From positions 1 through 37,162 of IMG/VR virus record IMGVR_UViG_3300027762_000019: DNA of 37,162 nucleotides; one strand, given 5' to 3'. The notes beneath the pieces were generated by a model. That model was not told the origin of the DNA. It worked only from the letters and a program-made list of their open reading frames with translations, and made no database searches. Positions 29,811 through 37,078 of the stretch are shown one piece after another. This stretch comes from a virus. The position numbers and the translations under genes were made by a program. Numbering within the stretch: position 1 is the stretch's first letter; every line of letters starts with the position of its first letter.

Positions 29811-31865
29811 TTATACTCCTTGCATCTGTTGATATGCGTTCTGGGTGTTTTGATCTGCGTTAGGTGGTAGACCAGGCATCCTTGGCGGTTTTGCTTCGCC
29901 AGCTGCTTGTTCCATGGGGGAAGCAGGGTTAGCCATTTGACCCATGCCTTGCTGCTGTTGTTGCGGCATCGGTTGTGGCATCGGCATCATAGGCATCGGC
30001 ATCGGTTGTTCACCCATCATTGCAAGCAAAGCAGGGTTTACTTGCTGCAGCTGCATGTTCAAGTTAATATGCTCCTGTATATGCTCAAGAGTCATAGTGA
30101 TAAGCTGTGCATCCTTCCTGGCATCAGGATTTGCAAGTATTGCTCTGTGCTCGAGAACATGCATTTTGTGATCGTCAATGATAAGAGCAATTGGCATCTT
30201 ATGATCGCGCAAGTCCTCGTTCTCTGCCTTGACCAGAAGGATTTCACTCATTTCAGATTCGTAAAGCGGATCAAGGTTTCCGGTAGCAACAACGGTGATA
30301 TATTCCCTCGCGTTTCGGATTAATCCAGTATTGAGCAAATTGTTGGCGATTTCCATCTTTCCAGCGTGCGTCTTAGACAAGGCACTTGTCTGCTCGACAA
30401 CAACCCGGTCAATTCTCGCCAAATCTTTGCCGATATAAGTTTTTTGGATAGGTCTGTTGAATTTACCAGCAATGATTGCCTGTTTTTCTGTGGTAACAAA
30501 GTCCTGCAGAGTATGCAGCAAGCCAGTGCCGAGCCCTTCTTGTAGCTGGTTGTAACTATTTTGCATACCAGACATGAAGGTGATTGCCTGCGATGCCACA
30601 AATGCCAGAGATGTACCTGATTTAAGGTTTTCTGGTGTTTCACCGCGATTTACCGCACTGACACCAGACAGGGTTTCCATGACTGCTTCCAGTCTTTGGA
30701 TAAATGCAAAAACTTCTTGTGGAGTTGATAAAAGTTCAAGCACTTCTGGCTTAACAACCGATTCAATCAGGTTCAAACCGCCAGCCATTTGGTATTTTTC
30801 AACCTGGTTACCTGGCGGCGACCAGAAGTTTTGCATACCAGCTGCCAGCTGATTGCTACAAATGACAGAATACAGCTTGTCAACCATTTGCTGGATGCCA
30901 AGAAGGTCAAAAGCTACGGTATAACCGAATGGGGATCCAAGAAGGTTAGCAGCGCAGATTCGATAGATTGGCATCGCTTTGAACGCAAGCGGACCATCAA
31001 ACAGCACCGTACCGTCCTGCAAGAATACCGTGAACCTACCATCGGGAACGGACGGCGTTTTCTTGTGGATGAATTCATAGACATCAATGAGCTCGGTGTG
31101 CTTTGTTCCAACACCAGCTGCAGGAATGATCTTTGTGGGATCCACATAGCGTTTGCCGCTTGTTATGTCTGTCGATATGTTTAGGATTTCTTCGGATACT
31201 TGTGGATACTTGACGGCTAGGTCGAACCTGTTCTTCACATCATGGCAGATATACCAGCTACAATCGTTTGTTGTCTCGGTTGTGTCCCTGATAACGTCAA
31301 ATGGTGTATAAGTTTTGAACACAACGTCACCATCATTTGCTACTTGACCCATCTCGTCAACAGCATACTCGTTGCCTGCTTTTGCATCCCAGTCAATTCT
31401 GACATAAGATTCACCGAATATCAGACAGGTTTCAACGGCATCTCGGATATATTTTTCAAGCTGGCGCTCTTTCATATAGTAATCAACAATACCGTCACCC
31501 AAGTATGCCTGGGATAGGGATTCGCTATCACTGTTTGTTGCTCGGCACTTGAGTGCTGGCCTTTGCTGTGTTGTGAGCACCAACAAATGAGTCATTAGGT
31601 TTCTGAAGTGGTTCACCTTGATCGAGGCTACTTCGCCTTCAGAACCAGATGCTCGGATCCGGCCAATTGCAAAGATACCAAAGCCTGACAATGCGGTATC
31701 TTCGACCAGACCGTAATAACTGTAAAAGGAGCGACGCCATAGGTCTACAAGCGCACTTGATGTCAGATATGAGTAGTATTCGGATACCCTACCCGAAAGT
31801 CTGTCGCCAATTTCATCAATCGGCACTGCTGCGAAATATTCTCTGTCATTTACATAATCTACCAT
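29811..31865 (-). CDS. Portal protein
   Basis: 684 residues, the size class of P22-type and other podovirus portals. N-terminal helices (GDRLSGRVSEYYSYLTSSALVDLWRRSF), an LTTQQRPALKCRATNSDS stretch and GIVDYYMKERQLEKYIRDAVE are characteristic; the middle has LLGIQQMVDKLYSVICSNQLA and ENLKSGTSLAFVASQ. The C-terminal 60 residues are Gln/Met/Pro-rich and disordered. Forms the dodecameric DNA gate at one vertex and the terminase dock. Starts eight bases after the large terminase gene. Confidence 0.85.
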   Translation of the reverse strand: MVDYVNDREYFAAVPIDEIGDRLSGRVSEYYSYLTSSALVDLWRRSFYSYYGLVEDTALSGFGIFAIGRIRASGSEGEVASIKVNHFRNLMTHLLVLTTQQRPALKCRATNSDSESLSQAYLGDGIVDYYMKERQLEKYIRDAVETCLIFGESYVRIDWDAKAGNEYAVDEMGQVANDGDVVFKTYTPFDVIRDTTETTNDCSWYICHDVKNRFDLAVKYPQVSEEILNISTDITSGKRYVDPTKIIPAAGVGTKHTELIDVYEFIHKKTPSVPDGRFTVFLQDGTVLFDGPLAFKAMPIYRICAANLLGSPFGYTVAFDLLGIQQMVDKLYSVICSNQLAAGMQNFWSPPGNQVEKYQMAGGLNLIESVVKPEVLELLSTPQEVFAFIQRLEAVMETLSGVSAVNRGETPENLKSGTSLAFVASQAITFMSGMQNSYNQLQEGLGTGLLHTLQDFVTTEKQAIIAGKFNRPIQKTYIGKDLARIDRVVVEQTSALSKTHAGKMEIANNLLNTGLIRNAREYITVVATGNLDPLYESEMSEILLVKAENEDLRDHKMPIALIIDDHKMHVLEHRAILANPDARKDAQLITMTLEHIQEHINLNMQLQQVNPALLAMMGEQPMPMPMMPMPQPMPQQQQQGMGQMANPASPMEQAAGEAKPPRMPGLPPNADQNTQNAYQQMQGV

Positions 31866-31872
31866 GTGATCT

Positions 31873-33288
31873 TTACCTTACTGTAAAAAGAGAACGGAAT
31901 GCGTCCGCGCTCTTGGTTCTTCTTGGATTGCTAGTGTCAATATAGTGTGTATGAGGGGAAGCGCCGTTGTAAAGAGGAAACGGATTGCTTTTTACTGAAT
32001 GCCGGAGCCCATACGCTAACGCCATGAATGCGTCCATATGTCCCATGGTGCTATTTCTGTCTAGGTCTGTTCTTTGCTTATTGAAGGTACCGCTGCGTAG
32101 TGTTCGGATGAGTAGCTTACACTTTGGTGATATTTCGACTTCACACCTGGCAAGAACCACGCGCACCTGATTGACTGTGGTTTCGAGCTCATCTTTCCTC
32201 GGCAATGCGACCGGATAGTTATGCTGCTGCATGAAATCCACCCGAAGCTGGCCATCGCTATCCACATACCGCGCCACAAACTTGTACTTGGATCCGTCCA
32301 CATGTTCTGATTCCATGGTTTTCGCACCTGCAACCATAACTGCAGAGCCGGTGTCGGGATCGTATGCTCTCTCATCAAGAACCATGACCTTCGCACGCTG
32401 AAAGTCATACGCCATAAGAAGGAATACTGATTTGTCTCTAACTCCACCGACATCACCGCCTATCCACAGATTGCAATACTCTGGTAACACACACTCCATG
32501 ACATGGATCTTTTCATCAAATTCAGGAGCCAGTATTATAGTTGAATCTCTTATCTGTTCACACAGATATTCACGTTTGAAGTCTACTGTGTGTTCACCAC
32601 CGCACATTTTCACACAAGAATCGTATTGCTCTTTACTAAGCTTCTTGTTGTCGTGAATTGTGAATTTAAAGAACGCTTCAGATGCTTCCGCTTCTGGCAC
32701 TGTCTCAATTGCAAAAGGATGATCCGGAATCTTTGGGAGTGTTGTTAGGTATATGATTTGAGCATGTTTACTATGAGTAAGAGCAGGACCGAGGTCAGAG
32801 CGAAGAAAATCAAGGTAACTATCGGGGTCACTCTCAACAATTTCTTCGATGTAAACCTTATGTAAAGTCTTCCCGCGCTCCGAACCGGACGTAGTATCAA
32901 AACCGCCAAGTTTAAGCTCAGAACCGTTACTAAAATACCAAGTATCTTCCGATTTGACAGGTCGGACAAGTCCATCCGGGCAATCCCTCATAATTAGTTT
33001 CATGCGTGGTCGAACAATAGCGCGTGTCTGCTTGATTGTAGGTCCAATTATCATCACCACAATATCGGGATTCCTGAGACAATCTTCTGTTGCCAGTATC
33101 GTACCGAGCACCGACTTACCAAACTGCCTAGCGCACAGTACGACGACGATTTGAACGTCACGCCGCATTTTCCTGATTGTGTGATATATTATTTCTTGCT
33201 GCTGCCATAACTTGTATTGCAGATCGCCAGCTTGCCAAAGGTATGCTGCTGCTTGCTGTTGTGTAATATTCGCAGCATTATTCCGCAT
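31873..33288 (-). CDS. terL: Terminase large subunit
   Basis: 471 residues. ATPase: Walker A CARQFGKSV at about 51-59 and Walker B-like KVYIEEIVE at about 145 (Glu-Glu in place of the usual Asp-Glu), with a TTLPKIPDHP coupling segment near 185. Nuclease: RNase H-like acidic motifs GGDVGG near 273, DSDG near 343, and GHMDAFMALAYGLR near 425. It pumps and cuts DNA at the portal. The ATG at 33288 overlaps the small-subunit gene by 11 bases. Motif order and length fit a complete enzyme. Confidence 0.9.
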   Translation of the reverse strand: MRNNAANITQQQAAAYLWQAGDLQYKLWQQQEIIYHTIRKMRRDVQIVVVLCARQFGKSVLGTILATEDCLRNPDIVVMIIGPTIKQTRAIVRPRMKLIMRDCPDGLVRPVKSEDTWYFSNGSELKLGGFDTTSGSERGKTLHKVYIEEIVESDPDSYLDFLRSDLGPALTHSKHAQIIYLTTLPKIPDHPFAIETVPEAEASEAFFKFTIHDNKKLSKEQYDSCVKMCGGEHTVDFKREYLCEQIRDSTIILAPEFDEKIHVMECVLPEYCNLWIGGDVGGVRDKSVFLLMAYDFQRAKVMVLDERAYDPDTGSAVMVAGAKTMESEHVDGSKYKFVARYVDSDGQLRVDFMQQHNYPVALPRKDELETTVNQVRVVLARCEVEISPKCKLLIRTLRSGTFNKQRTDLDRNSTMGHMDAFMALAYGLRHSVKSNPFPLYNGASPHTHYIDTSNPRRTKSADAFRSLFTVR

Positions 33289-33592
33289 CGCCTCTCGCTA
33301 CTTTGATAAGATCGGTTAGCGATATATTTACAGGAGTCGGTGCTTCAGGGATATCGCCTGTCAGAGTTACCTCTCTCTCCTTCAACTTAGGATGAGTATA
33401 TTCCATTAGTCTGAACAGTATTCTTGATCTATCTTTGTCGTCAAAGTCGCCTGTTTTATACAATTCCACAAGTTTTTCGATTATGTTAAAACCAGCATTG
33501 TCTAACTCATCTTTTAGTGCGAGGGAAACGCGATTGATTGAGCCTTTCGGCCTTCCCATTCCTCTCGCGCCATCTTTCTTTTTGACAGACAT
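33278..33592 (-). CDS. terS: Terminase small subunit
   Basis: 104 residues. A basic N-terminus (KKKDGARGMGRPKGSINR) followed by a helical core (VSLALKDELDNAGFNIIEKLVELYK, RILFRLMEYTHPKLKERE) and a C-terminal tail resemble small terminases that recognise DNA and form a ring. It overlaps the large-subunit start by 11 bases. AGGGG precedes the ATG. Assignment rests mostly on position. Confidence 0.7.
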   Translation of the reverse strand: MSVKKKDGARGMGRPKGSINRVSLALKDELDNAGFNIIEKLVELYKTGDFDDKDRSRILFRLMEYTHPKLKEREVTLTGDIPEAPTPVNISLTDLIKVARGDAE

Positions 33593-33610
33593 TTTTCCCC
33601 TACTTAATTG

Positions 33611-33883
33611 CTATCTTTTAAGCGTTAAAGCAGTCTTTAGTGAATTCAAAGAATGCTCCAAATTGGTAATTCTTGCGTCAAACTTTTGTTCATTTGTTTG
33701 CTGCGCGGAATGCCAGCGCTTGAATTGATACGATATTAAACACACAGCTACGATTGCAAAATCTACAAACGTAGTGTGCGGCATAACTGTTGCTTTAAGC
33801 ACAGAGAAAATAAGCGCCACATTTGTTAAGGAGACGACGCCATGCTCATCTGTGATACGCAGTTTAAACAGTTTGTTCGTCAA
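33611..33883 (-). CDS. Membrane protein with coiled coil, holin candidate
   Basis: 90 residues from a TTG start at 33883. One hydrophobic segment at about 18-34 (TNVALIFSVLKATV) and a stronger one at about 40-58 (FVDFAIVAVCLISYQF), then a basic KRW and a C-terminal coiled coil (ARITNLEHSLNSLKTAL). GGGGGAAA precedes the TTG; a longer ATG frame from 33988 lies wholly within the neighbouring gene. Two hydrophobic segments and position next to terminase make it a holin candidate, with no endolysin partner seen. Confidence 0.45.
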   Translation of the reverse strand: MTNKLFKLRITDEHGVVSLTNVALIFSVLKATVMPHTTFVDFAIVAVCLISYQFKRWHSAQQTNEQKFDARITNLEHSLNSLKTALTLKR

Positions 33884-34112
33884 GTTTCCCCCAGTATCGA
33901 CCCACTTCCATGCGGAATCTTTCGGTGATAATTGGCTTGGTATCCGGCTGTGAAATCTCTGTCGATAGAACGTTAAATTCTTCGTCAACAGTCAGTTTCA
34001 CATAAGCCCAACCGCCTTGAACGCGCATCACCGTAAACGCAGGTATTACTTTTGTCGGTTTGTCTATCTTCACTTTTGCGCCGCCGCCTTGCTTAAACTC
34101 CATCCTGGACAT
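33864..34112 (-). CDS. Hypothetical beta-rich protein
   Basis: 82 residues: a Gly/Lys-rich N-terminus (MEFKQGGGAKVKIDKP), a beta segment (IPAFTVMRVQGGWAYVKLTVDEEF) and a C-terminal part ending YWGKLDEQTV. Start at 34112 has GAGG upstream; a longer frame to 34220 is not preferred. Overlaps its neighbours by 20 bases on both sides. Function unknown. Confidence 0.5.
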   Translation of the reverse strand: MSRMEFKQGGGAKVKIDKPTKVIPAFTVMRVQGGWAYVKLTVDEEFNVLSTEISQPDTKPIITERFRMEVGRYWGKLDEQTV

Positions 34113-34362
34113 CAACCACCTCGACTTCTTCCTTCGGTTCTTCAACCGGATCCGGAACCACTTCAAGTTTCGGCTCTGCTTCTTTTTCTTTCGCTTCTTC
34201 AGCATTAGCGAGCACTTCAAGAATGCCTACGCTTTCAAAGAGAATCTGAGAATGAGCGCCAGTATATAATCCACTGAGCAACAGCTGAGAGATGCCGCGC
34301 AGCACTTTGCTCAACTTTGGTTTTGGTGTTTCTTCAACTTTGGTGTTTTCTTGCTCTGACAT
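34093..34362 (-). CDS. Acidic hypothetical protein with central hydrophobic helix
   Basis: 89 residues. A central semi-hydrophobic stretch (VLRGISQLLLSGLYTGAHSQILF, about 20-43) is followed by a disordered, Glu/Pro/Lys-rich tail. Start at 34362 chosen for GAGG. Near the head of the late block, before terminase. Not recognised. Confidence 0.5.
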   Translation of the reverse strand: MSEQENTKVEETPKPKLSKVLRGISQLLLSGLYTGAHSQILFESVGILEVLANAEEAKEKEAEPKLEVVPDPVEEPKEEVEVVDVQDGV

Positions 34363-34407
34363 TAGATACCTCATGACATTTATGTATAGACATTTTCATA
34401 TTAAGTT

Positions 34408-34737
34408 CTATATACACTTATTGTCAATGAAATCAATAATGTAATTCTCGATATTAAAATCAGGTTCTTCTTCAATAATGGTTAACTCTGTTCTAATGCT
34501 GTGATTAAAAAGATCTATTTCGGCCTTATTGTTTCTGTTATACGACTCCTTGCGCATTTGCTGGTCAACTTTTATGTGGGATCCGGTGCGGTTTGGTGAG
34601 CCATGATAGAAGAAATTGCAAAATTCTGCCAGGAACCTGAGCTCCTCATCAGATAGCTGAGACAAGTAATCAAAGTCCATAGCCCACATGGTTTTTAGAC
34701 GTACTGACTTGCAGCATGTAAGTGCTTTCTTGTCCAA
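34408..34737 (-). CDS. Hypothetical protein, first gene of the late block
   Basis: 109 residues, with YLSQLSDEELRFLAEFCNFFYHG near 25-47 and an acidic C-terminus. The frame begins at TTG 34737 with GAGG seven bases upstream; an internal ATG would give about 93 residues. An extended -10 promoter lies 30 bases upstream. Position in front of terminase suggests a packaging accessory. No family recognised. Confidence 0.5.
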   Translation of the reverse strand: MDKKALTCCKSVRLKTMWAMDFDYLSQLSDEELRFLAEFCNFFYHGSPNRTGSHIKVDQQMRKESYNRNNKAEIDLFNHSIRTELTIIEEEPDFNIENYIIDFIDNKCI

Positions 34738-34765
34738 TGACTATCCTCACGTTATTGTTAAATAC

Positions 34766-34774
34766 ATTATATCA
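34766..34774 (-). promoter_or_regulatory. Extended -10 promoter of the late block
   Basis: On the minus strand TG-A-TATAAT is a consensus extended -10 with no clear -35, which such promoters do not require. It lies about 30 bases before the TTG start at 34737 and between divergent genes, so it is the best candidate for the late promoter. Confidence 0.55.
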
Positions 34775-34798
34775 CCCACCGAATGAAAAGGCATAGTT

Positions 34799-35035
34799 AT
34801 GAAAGATGCAAGAGAATATTGGATTTCAGGTGTTTGTCCGTATTGCGACAAAACCCTGAGTTTATTTACAGATAATCCCGGTATTACGATGATTTACCAA
34901 TGTTTGGAATGCCATCGGGGTTTAACGGTCATAGGTCAGCCCTTGAACAAAGTCATTATCGAAGCAGGAACCCCAAAGCAAAGTTTCGGTGAAATGATGC
35001 CAATGCCCAACGAAAGGGGACGATTCGATGCTTAA
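34799..35035 (+). CDS. Zinc-ribbon protein
   Basis: 78 residues. A zinc ribbon is formed by CPYC near residue 13 and CLEC near 35; the C-terminal half is flexible (EMMPMPNERGRFDA). AAAGG precedes the ATG. Its stop overlaps the HNH gene start by eight bases, so it is the first gene of the HNH-RuvC operon. Possibly a DNA-binding partner of those nucleases. Confidence 0.6.
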   Translation: MKDAREYWISGVCPYCDKTLSLFTDNPGITMIYQCLECHRGLTVIGQPLNKVIIEAGTPKQSFGEMMPMPNERGRFDA

Positions 35036-35396
35036 CCGTATCAAATTTGCGTTTCAAGGCAGAAGTAAGGAGTGGGTTAACGTCCGTAAGATCCACTTAG
35101 ACTGGTTTCCGGCGTGCGCCGCCTGCAGCAGCAGAGAAAAGCTAGAAGTGCACCATATCGTGCCATTTAACATTAACCCGGAATTGGAATTGTGCGGTGA
35201 TAACCTAATCACGCTTTGCGCTCATTGTCACCTTGTGATAGGACATTTAAGAGACTATAAAATCTATAATGATAACGTCACTAGAGACGCAAAAGAATGG
35301 CAAGCCAAGCGGATGCTGGCATATTCAAGGAGTAAGTATGGGAATAAAGCTAATAGGGATCGACCCGGGGAAAAGCGGAGTGATAGCCGAGATTGA
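35028..35396 (+). CDS. HNH endonuclease
   Basis: 122 residues. CAAC near 32, LEVHHIVPFN near 42, and LITLCAHCH near 64 give the complete Cys4-HNH arrangement (two CxxC, catalytic His-His, Asn and final His). Phage HNH proteins encoded near terminase often nick DNA and assist packaging. Starts inside the zinc-ribbon gene by an eight-base overlap and overlaps the RuvC-like gene by 59 bases. No introns or repeats next to it, so it is probably a phage core gene, not a homing enzyme. Confidence 0.85.
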   Translation: MLNRIKFAFQGRSKEWVNVRKIHLDWFPACAACSSREKLEVHHIVPFNINPELELCGDNLITLCAHCHLVIGHLRDYKIYNDNVTRDAKEWQAKRMLAYSRSKYGNKANRDRPGEKRSDSRD

Positions 35397-35874
35397 TGTG
35401 GAAGAAAAGCTGTGCAGGTGGATGCCGCTTCCATTCCGAGAAGATACAGTATTAGATACTTACGCAATCAAAACGCTGTTCAACTTAAATGAAGCACACT
35501 ATATCTATGTTGAAAAAGTCCATGGCATGGCAGTTTGGGGAGTCGCCAATAATTTCGCATTTGGCTACTACTATGGGCAAGTTAGATGCTTTCTGGAACC
35601 CTGGCCATACGAATTGATTGGACCCAAAGGCTGGCAGAAGAAAATAAATGGCTGTCCTCGAGCGGGAAAAGCCAAAGAGATGTCAGCTGCAAGTTTCAGA
35701 AGGATGAACCCTAACCATGGGCAAGTTAAAAAGAAAGACGAAGGCATGATTGATGCCTTTTTCATCGCATATTTTGCAGGACTAACTAATCATATAGTTA
35801 TGCCAAAGGATTTCACTTTTCTTCGAGTTGATGATTTTGTGGATCCAATGAAACAGGAATCAATTGATCGATAA
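35338..35874 (+). CDS. RuvC-like Holliday-junction resolvase
   Basis: 178 residues. KLIGIDPGKSGV at about 4-15 holds the first catalytic Asp, YVEKVHG near 60 the catalytic Glu, and KKKDEGMIDAFFIAYF near 140 the final acidic pair, the RNase H/RuvC pattern. It would resolve branched DNA before packaging. The ATG at 35338 has AAGGAG upstream; a longer frame starting 35269 lies in the HNH gene. Its last 62 bases overlap the convergent gene ending at 35813. Confidence 0.8.
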   Translation: MGIKLIGIDPGKSGVIAEIDVEEKLCRWMPLPFREDTVLDTYAIKTLFNLNEAHYIYVEKVHGMAVWGVANNFAFGYYYGQVRCFLEPWPYELIGPKGWQKKINGCPRAGKAKEMSAASFRRMNPNHGQVKKKDEGMIDAFFIAYFAGLTNHIVMPKDFTFLRVDDFVDPMKQESIDR

Positions 35875-36040
35875 CTTCACGCCAGCCATGAGTTGATTCG
35901 GCATTCATGTTTATAGCATTGCCATAACAGTCCCAAACATTCCAATTTTCATCCATGTACATCCAATAAGGTAAAGAAATATTTCGATTTCTAACCTTCT
36001 TACCTTGCACCATTAGCACTAGCGCTTCACCCTTAGTCAT
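35813..36040 (-). CDS. DUF2829-like small protein (Tad2-like candidate)
   Basis: 75 residues. MTKGEALVLMVQGKKVRNR, WMYMD and GWREVID follow the layout of DUF2829 (GEALxxLxxGKKVxR ... W ... DWEV). DUF2829 includes Tad2, which sequesters the Thoeris signal. The match is partial: the central WNGKG segment of classical members is absent, so it could be a related fold with another role. ATG at 36040 has GGGGAAG upstream and an eight-base overlap with the preceding stop. Its 3' end runs 62 bases under the resolvase gene. Confidence 0.4.
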   Translation of the reverse strand: MTKGEALVLMVQGKKVRNRNISLPYWMYMDENWNVWDCYGNAINMNAESTHGWREVIDQLIPVSLDPQNHQLEEK

Positions 36041-36215
36041 TTCGATCTTCCCCATGCGGACCATATGTAACATCTATCAACGGACACCACTCCGGCATGA
36101 CCATATAATCATTAAGACCCTTATCCATCGCTTGGCAAAAAGACAACCAAAAGTTGAACATTGGACAATCGAGACAATGTAACTCTTTCATGTCGAATTC
36201 GTGCTTCATTCTCAT
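36033..36215 (-). CDS. Cysteine-motif protein (CxxCPM ... PEWCPL)
   Basis: 60 residues made up almost entirely of the CLDCPMF ... FCQAM ... MPEWCPLID module that also occurs in proteins at 8282-8791 and 36379-36708. Four cysteines in this spacing suggest a small zinc-bound fold. The ATG at 36215 overlaps the previous stop (TAATG); a GTG at 36227 is possible. Part of the coupled early operon. Confidence 0.6.
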   Translation of the reverse strand: MRMKHEFDMKELHCLDCPMFNFWLSFCQAMDKGLNDYMVMPEWCPLIDVTYGPHGEDRND

Positions 36216-36382
36216 TATTTGACCCACTCTTCAAGCCCTATGTTCAGGCTTTTGCCCACTGCGACCACTTCATTTGCTTCATTAATGGTTATAGCCCTAT
36301 CATGTTCCTGTAGAGACATAAGCCAGTCTATTCTTTCTTCAATTCTCTTAAGTCGTTCTTCAAGATTCGTGATTGTCATCAT
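36215..36382 (-). CDS. 55-residue coiled-coil protein
   Basis: Residues 1-30 form an amphipathic helix (NLEERLKRIEERIDWLMSLQ), the rest a short alpha/beta tail ending GLEEWVK. ATGA overlap with the upstream stop and TAATG overlap with the downstream start place it firmly in the operon. Function unknown; a small oligomerisation or adaptor protein is likely. Confidence 0.6.
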   Translation of the reverse strand: MMTITNLEERLKRIEERIDWLMSLQEHDRAITINEANEVVAVGKSLNIGLEEWVK

Positions 36383-36708
36383 TTATCCCAACCGTTATCA
36401 TCAAGCGCAATACGCAAACTTTTATCAACGTCAAAATCATTACCAAGAATTTTACTTATCTCTTTTGGGTTAGCCGAATAATACTTTAATATTTGTCTCG
36501 CAACTTCAGCTACTTCCATCGCTCTTTCGTCCAATGGAGTAATCGTTACGTCATTTAATGTTTGTTGCACTTCTACAAGCGGACACCACTTTGGTCTATC
36601 TTCGATATTCCCATGGCATTTTTGCTTAATAAAATTGCAGTAATTTCCGCTTTCATCCAAGCACAAACAATAAAAATATTTGTCCATTTCAATGATGAAT
36701 TTTGTCAT
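36379..36708 (-). CDS. Cysteine-motif protein (CxC ... RPKWCPL) with helical tail
   Basis: 109 residues. The N-terminal 45 carry CLCLDESGNYCNFIKQKC and RPKWCPLVEV, the same module type as in proteins at 8282 and 36033. The tail has ERAMEVAEVARQILKYYSAN, a helix, and ends DNGWDK. The start overlaps the preceding stop (TAATG). No known function. Confidence 0.6.
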   Translation of the reverse strand: MTKFIIEMDKYFYCLCLDESGNYCNFIKQKCHGNIEDRPKWCPLVEVQQTLNDVTITPLDERAMEVAEVARQILKYYSANPKEISKILGNDFDVDKSLRIALDDNGWDK

Positions 36709-36968
36709 TAACCGCCGCCTTGATGATTCATCGACCTATCGCAAGGATTCCTTGGAGCAAGACCAACCGACTCTGAACCATCGTAGCATAGCGGAAAAAA
36801 CACCCAGTTTTCACTCCAAGCCGTAAATGGAACACCCTCTGTGCCACCATAACCACTATCAAACACCTTATTAAGCTGTTCTTCGCTGATAGTACAAGCA
36901 ATTATGGTTTCACCTGCTGGCAAAACATAATGTATTTCTCTTTTCCAAGTAGTGTTCTGATCAATCAT
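36708..36968 (-). CDS. Hypothetical protein
   Basis: 86 residues. Contains EIHYVLPAGETIIACTI, WVFFPLCYDG and a Gly-rich end. No family recognised. The ATG at 36968 overlaps the stop of the membrane peptide upstream (ATGA); a GTG at 36977 is an alternative. Between two coupled genes of the early operon. Confidence 0.55.
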   Translation of the reverse strand: MIDQNTTWKREIHYVLPAGETIIACTISEEQLNKVFDSGYGGTEGVPFTAWSENWVFFPLCYDGSESVGLAPRNPCDRSMNHQGGG

Positions 36969-37078
36969 ACTTCGCACCCAAATTTAAGCCATGAGCAAAG
37001 AGCCCAACCGATAGATACACCAAGTAGTATCAGCAAACTAGCGAAAATCCAAGCTACTACCACCGCGCCGCCGTTCAT
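36965..37078 (-). CDS. 37-residue membrane peptide
   Basis: Residues 5-29 form one hydrophobic helix (VVVAWIFASLLILLGVSIGW) with a short Cys/Lys end. GGTGAAACA precedes the ATG, and the stop overlaps the next start (ATGA). Most of the gene lies in the terminal repeat; only this copy is complete. It follows the HTH gene across the circular junction. Third tiny membrane peptide of this operon; role unknown. Confidence 0.6.
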   Translation of the reverse strand: MNGGAVVVAWIFASLLILLGVSIGWALCSWLKFGCEV

